DNA of 52,161 nucleotides from Bacteroidales bacterium. GTDB lineage: Bacteria > Bacteroidota > Bacteroidia > Bacteroidales > F082. Made by a program: the position numbers and the translations under genes. The DNA is taken from assembly GCA_017381865.1 (NCBI GenBank), contig JAFOBJ010000022.1:1-52161 (forward strand). The letters are read 5' to 3'. The notes beneath the pieces are model-generated. The model was given only the letters and a program-made list of their open reading frames with translations. It was not told the DNA's origin and made no database searches. Below are positions 49,885-52,161 of the stretch, piece after piece (positions within the stretch are counted from its first letter, which is position 1; every line of letters begins with the position of its first letter).

Positions 49885-49922
49885 CATACCGAAATATTTT
49901 ATTACTGAAAACTTTCAATTGT

Positions 49923-51128
49923 ATGATTACTAATTACTTAAAAGAGTTATTGAACGATAACGAATGCGTGATTATTCCAGAATTCGGAGCTTTTATTTCT
50001 AAAAGACATTCTGCTACAATAGATTACGTTAATCATAGCTTTTTGCCACCATACAAGGAAATAGTTTTCAATAATAAATTGACAAACAATGACGAAATTC
50101 TTGTCGATTTTATCTCTAAAAAAGAGAATATATCGAAAGAAGATTCTTTGACCAAAATTCAGAATTTCGTTAACCAAACAGCTGCGATTCTTGACGTCAA
50201 TAATGAATACGTCATGGAAGGACTTGGCAAAATGCGTAAGTTCGGAAATGACTACGTTTTTGAAGTAAGTCACAGCGAAAACCTTCTCGGCGACTCTTTC
50301 GGCTTGACAGAATTTAACTATAAACCAGTTTTCCGCACAGAGACTTATCAAATCATAAAAGAAAAAATCGTCGTTGAGCAAAAAGAGAAAAACACAGATT
50401 ACACAATCGCGATTGAGAGTGTGGAAGAAACAGCTCCAGTAACAAGAAGAAAACCAAGTATGTTTAGAACATTGGCTTATACTACATTGGCTTTCTTGTT
50501 GGTTTTTGCTTTGAACTGGACAACAGATAAATCAGATTCAAACCTCGCCAGCTGGAATCCATTCTTATATTCATCGCCAAATGAATTCTTGATTGGAATT
50601 CAGGAATTTAGGAATTCTTCTATAGACAACGGACAACAGACAACAGACAACAGTCTTTGTTCACAACTTGGCGACTTTTCTTTGGAAACAGTGGAAGAAG
50701 TTGCATTAGAAGAGGAAATCGGTGTTGAAGAGGTAGAAACTGTTGAACCAACAATGGAAGTAGCAGTTACAGAAGAAGTTATAGAAGTTAGTGGTGAAGA
50801 TGTGATAGCAGAAATAGTTCCTGAAGTTGTTTCTGAAATTCAAGCAGAAGATATCTCAGCAACTCAGAACCTCAGCAACTCAGAACCTCAGCAACTCACA
50901 CCTTATTACATCATCGGTGGTTCTTTCCAAACCGAAGCTAGTGCTGAGAAATGTCTCAATGGCATTAAAAATCAAGGATTTGAAAATGCTTCAACTTTAG
51001 ATAAAAACGAAAAAGGATATATCCGCGTTTATTATGAATCTTTCGCAGAAAAAGCTGACGCTTTGGTTCGTCTCGACGAGATAAAAAGCAAGTATGACAA
51101 ATCTGCATGGTTGTTGTTCCAAAAATAA
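49923..51128 (+). CDS. HU-like CCDC81-type domain and SPOR domain protein
   Basis: 401 residues. The N-terminal CCDC81-type prokaryotic HU region (about 1-140, MITNYLKELLNDNECVIIPE and GAFISKRHSA) is followed by one transmembrane helix (about 185-202), an acidic, low-complexity linker (about 215-310) and a SPOR domain (about 325-400: YYIIGGSFQTEASAEKCLNG, YIRVYYESFAEKADAL). SPOR domains bind denuded peptidoglycan at division sites. The combination is typical of Bacteroidota. Two word arrays are in frame in the linker (50595-50654 and 50855-50899), where sequence is not constrained. Confidence 0.88.
   Translation: MITNYLKELLNDNECVIIPEFGAFISKRHSATIDYVNHSFLPPYKEIVFNNKLTNNDEILVDFISKKENISKEDSLTKIQNFVNQTAAILDVNNEYVMEGLGKMRKFGNDYVFEVSHSENLLGDSFGLTEFNYKPVFRTETYQIIKEKIVVEQKEKNTDYTIAIESVEETAPVTRRKPSMFRTLAYTTLAFLLVFALNWTTDKSDSNLASWNPFLYSSPNEFLIGIQEFRNSSIDNGQQTTDNSLCSQLGDFSLETVEEVALEEEIGVEEVETVEPTMEVAVTEEVIEVSGEDVIAEIVPEVVSEIQAEDISATQNLSNSEPQQLTPYYIIGGSFQTEASAEKCLNGIKNQGFENASTLDKNEKGYIRVYYESFAEKADALVRLDEIKSKYDKSAWLLFQK
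50595..50654 (+). repeat. In-frame GGAATTTA and ACAACAG word arrays in the HU-SPOR gene
   Basis: Words encode FRNSSIDNGQQTTDNSL. The ACAACAG part gives QQTTDN, the same peptide as in the amylase. Confidence 0.8.
50855..50899 (+). repeat. In-frame ACTCAGCA/ACCTCAGC word array in the HU-SPOR gene
   Basis: Encodes SATQNLSNSEPQQL directly before the SPOR domain, resembling the amylase insert. Confidence 0.8.
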
Positions 51129-51134
51129 TTTAAG

Positions 51135-51800
51135 ATGGGAAAAAATAAATTAGAACGTTTCGCAGAAAACAAGACTTTCAATAATCTTTTTGAATATTCA
51201 TTTGAAAGAATTAAAACAGAAGGTTTTCCATTGAAAGGCAGATGGAAACAGGATTTTTTCAAGAACGACAATCCAATCGTTTTGGAATTGGGCTGCGGTA
51301 AAGGCGAATACACCGTGGGCCTCGCTCGCGCACACAAAGACATCAATTATATCGGCGTCGATATCAAAGGTTCAAGAATGTGGGTCGGCCTCTGCCAAGC
51401 TCGCAACGAAGGCCTCACAAACGTGGCATTCCTCAGAACTCATATCGAACTCATCGACAATTTCTTCGCTGAAAATGAAGTCGATGAAATCTGGGTGACA
51501 TTCCCTGACCCTCAGCCATCAAAAGCACGCAAACGTCTCACAGGTCCTAACTTCCTCGAACGTTACCGCACATTCGTAAAACAAGACGGCGTCGTCAACC
51601 TCAAAACCGACAGCGACCTCATGTATGAGTTCACAGTAGAAACAGCTCAAGAAGGTAAACTTCCAATATTCTACAACTACGATAATCTCTACGCTAACGA
51701 CGACGATTTGGAAGTAAAGAAAATCAGAACATATTACGAACAAATCTGGCTCGACAAAGGACTTACAATCAAGTATATCAGATTTGGAATTAATAAATAA
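51135..51800 (+). CDS. trmB: tRNA (guanine-N7-)-methyltransferase
   Basis: 221 residues. SAM-binding motif I LELGCGKGEYTVGLA (about 53-67), GVDIKGSRMWVG, and the TrmB signature VTFPDPQPSKARKRLTGPNFL. It forms m7G46 in the variable loop of tRNA. FPDPQPSK differs slightly from the common FPDPWPK but fits Bacteroidota forms. It lies 6 bp after the HU-SPOR gene, so it is probably co-transcribed. A terminator follows at 51839. Confidence 0.93.
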   Translation: MGKNKLERFAENKTFNNLFEYSFERIKTEGFPLKGRWKQDFFKNDNPIVLELGCGKGEYTVGLARAHKDINYIGVDIKGSRMWVGLCQARNEGLTNVAFLRTHIELIDNFFAENEVDEIWVTFPDPQPSKARKRLTGPNFLERYRTFVKQDGVVNLKTDSDLMYEFTVETAQEGKLPIFYNYDNLYANDDDLEVKKIRTYYEQIWLDKGLTIKYIRFGINK

Positions 51801-51838
51801 GACTACAAGACAACATGTCTGCAAGACTACAAGATAAA

Positions 51839-51877
51839 GAGAAGATGTATCAGATGATATGTCTTCTTTTTTTATAT
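51839..51877 (+). terminator. Terminator after trmB
   Basis: AGAAGA..TATC and GATA..TCTTCT pair with a two-base internal mismatch, followed by seven T. Confidence 0.7.
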
Positions 51878-51898
51878 TTGACTATTAAAATATATTAT

Positions 51899-51906
51899 TA
51901 CATTTG
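51899..51906 (+). promoter_or_regulatory. -7 element TACATTTG of the gene at the window end
   Basis: Matches TAnnTTTG, 45 bp before the ATG at 51952. A second match, TATATTTG at 51873-51880, overlaps the terminator tail and is less likely. Confidence 0.6.
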
Positions 51907-51951
51907 CGTATTGATAAATTCAAACTACTAAAATCTTAAAAAATAGAGAAT

Positions 51952-52161
51952 ATGAAAAAAGTAAAATTCTTGCTTGTCTTGTTGGCGATGTTTTCGTTGA
52001 CGAGTTTCGTTTTTGTAGGAATGCCAATGGTGGTGGAAAATGCTGCTGGCGAAACAGTGGAACTTCCTGTTTCTTTTGTCGGACTTTTTGCTTTTGCTAT
52101 GGGATTGTTCGCTTCGCTTGTTTTTGGTGTAACGATAGTTCTCTTGGATGATATAAATAAC
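51952..52161 (+). CDS. Membrane protein, 3' part outside the window
   Basis: Seventy codons remain open to the window end. MKKVKFLLVLLAMFSL is an N-terminal hydrophobic helix or signal peptide, a short acidic loop (about 30-40) follows, and a second helix occupies about 42-64 (VGLFAFAMGLFASLVFGV). No family can be named from this fragment. It is preceded by a consensus -7 element and stands in the same direction as trmB, but is separated from it by a terminator. Confidence 0.6.
   Translation, partial: MKKVKFLLVLLAMFSLTSFVFVGMPMVVENAAGETVELPVSFVGLFAFAMGLFASLVFGVTIVLLDDINN

Overview
The window looks like a contiguous chromosomal stretch from an AT-rich member of the Bacteroidales (phylum Bacteroidota), probably uncultured or host-associated. 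Four observations support this. Many genes are preceded by the Bacteroidota -7 promoter element TAnnTTTG, usually as TATCTTTG. Shine-Dalgarno sequences are mostly weak. There is a protein with a type IX secretion (T9SS) C-terminal sorting domain, and there are FISUMP and SUMF1 lipoproteins. The gene set also fits: a CCDC81-type HU/SPOR protein, a TonB receptor with a carboxypeptidase-like N-terminal domain, a PG_1098-type methyltransferase and IorA without ferredoxin repeats. There are no rRNA or tRNA genes, no recognisable transposase and no CRISPR array.

Layout. 1-464: hairpin-rich intergenic sequence. 465-4955: nucleosidase, YgiQ radical SAM protein, SUMF1 lipoprotein (-), flavodoxin-fold reductase, recX. 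5071-11672: purine permease, FISUMP lipoprotein, prfB with its programmed frameshift, CstA, PG_1098-like methyltransferase. 11808-13825: small secreted protein plus FISUMP lipoprotein pair. 14270-18937: hisS, hutH, two small membrane proteins, and a kinase with a ParB-like tail. 19221-23995: tandem-repeat membrane protein, M23 lipoprotein (-), iorBA (-), small membrane protein (-). 24435-27086: three PspC/LiaF-like envelope genes and a CbpA-type DnaJ. 27451-31808: TonB receptor and oligopeptidase B. 32074-36375: NDK-like protein (-), GH13 amylase and glgB. 36555-38983: zapB-like, zapA, a 6S-like RNA and rny. 39250-40874: two-gene accessory operon (YopX-like plus GIY-YIG). 41372-45966: T9SS protein, hutU and a glycosyltransferase (all -). 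46063-51800: tgt, lptF/G-like, dNK, kdsB, HU-SPOR, trmB. 51952 onward: a membrane protein cut by the window end.

Genes that work together: hutH and hutU (histidine to urocanate to imidazolonepropionate) lie 27 kb apart. iorAB oxidise aryl-pyruvates from amino acids. The amylase and glgB form an alpha-glucan pair with overlapping ORFs. zapB-like and zapA are division genes. kdsB and lptF/G serve lipopolysaccharide. The PspC/toast-rack genes suggest envelope stress sensing.

The most unusual content lies between and inside genes. (1) A roughly 185-nt RNA between zapA and rny has the closing stem, length and gene neighbourhood expected of a 6S RNA. (2) Two 19-bp near-palindromes bracket the promoter of the YopX-like/GIY-YIG operon, and that operon is itself flanked by matching repeat blocks. 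(3) Degenerate 7-8-bp word arrays fill most intergenic gaps, often as inverted pairs able to form hairpins. They also sit in frame inside at least six protein genes, mainly using words without stop codons. (4) A 69-bp unit resembling intergenic TCCACGAA hairpins is present four times in frame in a methyltransferase gene. (5) The prfB frameshift site is itself a perfect -7 promoter box. Everything here was read by eye; no database search or folding program was run.
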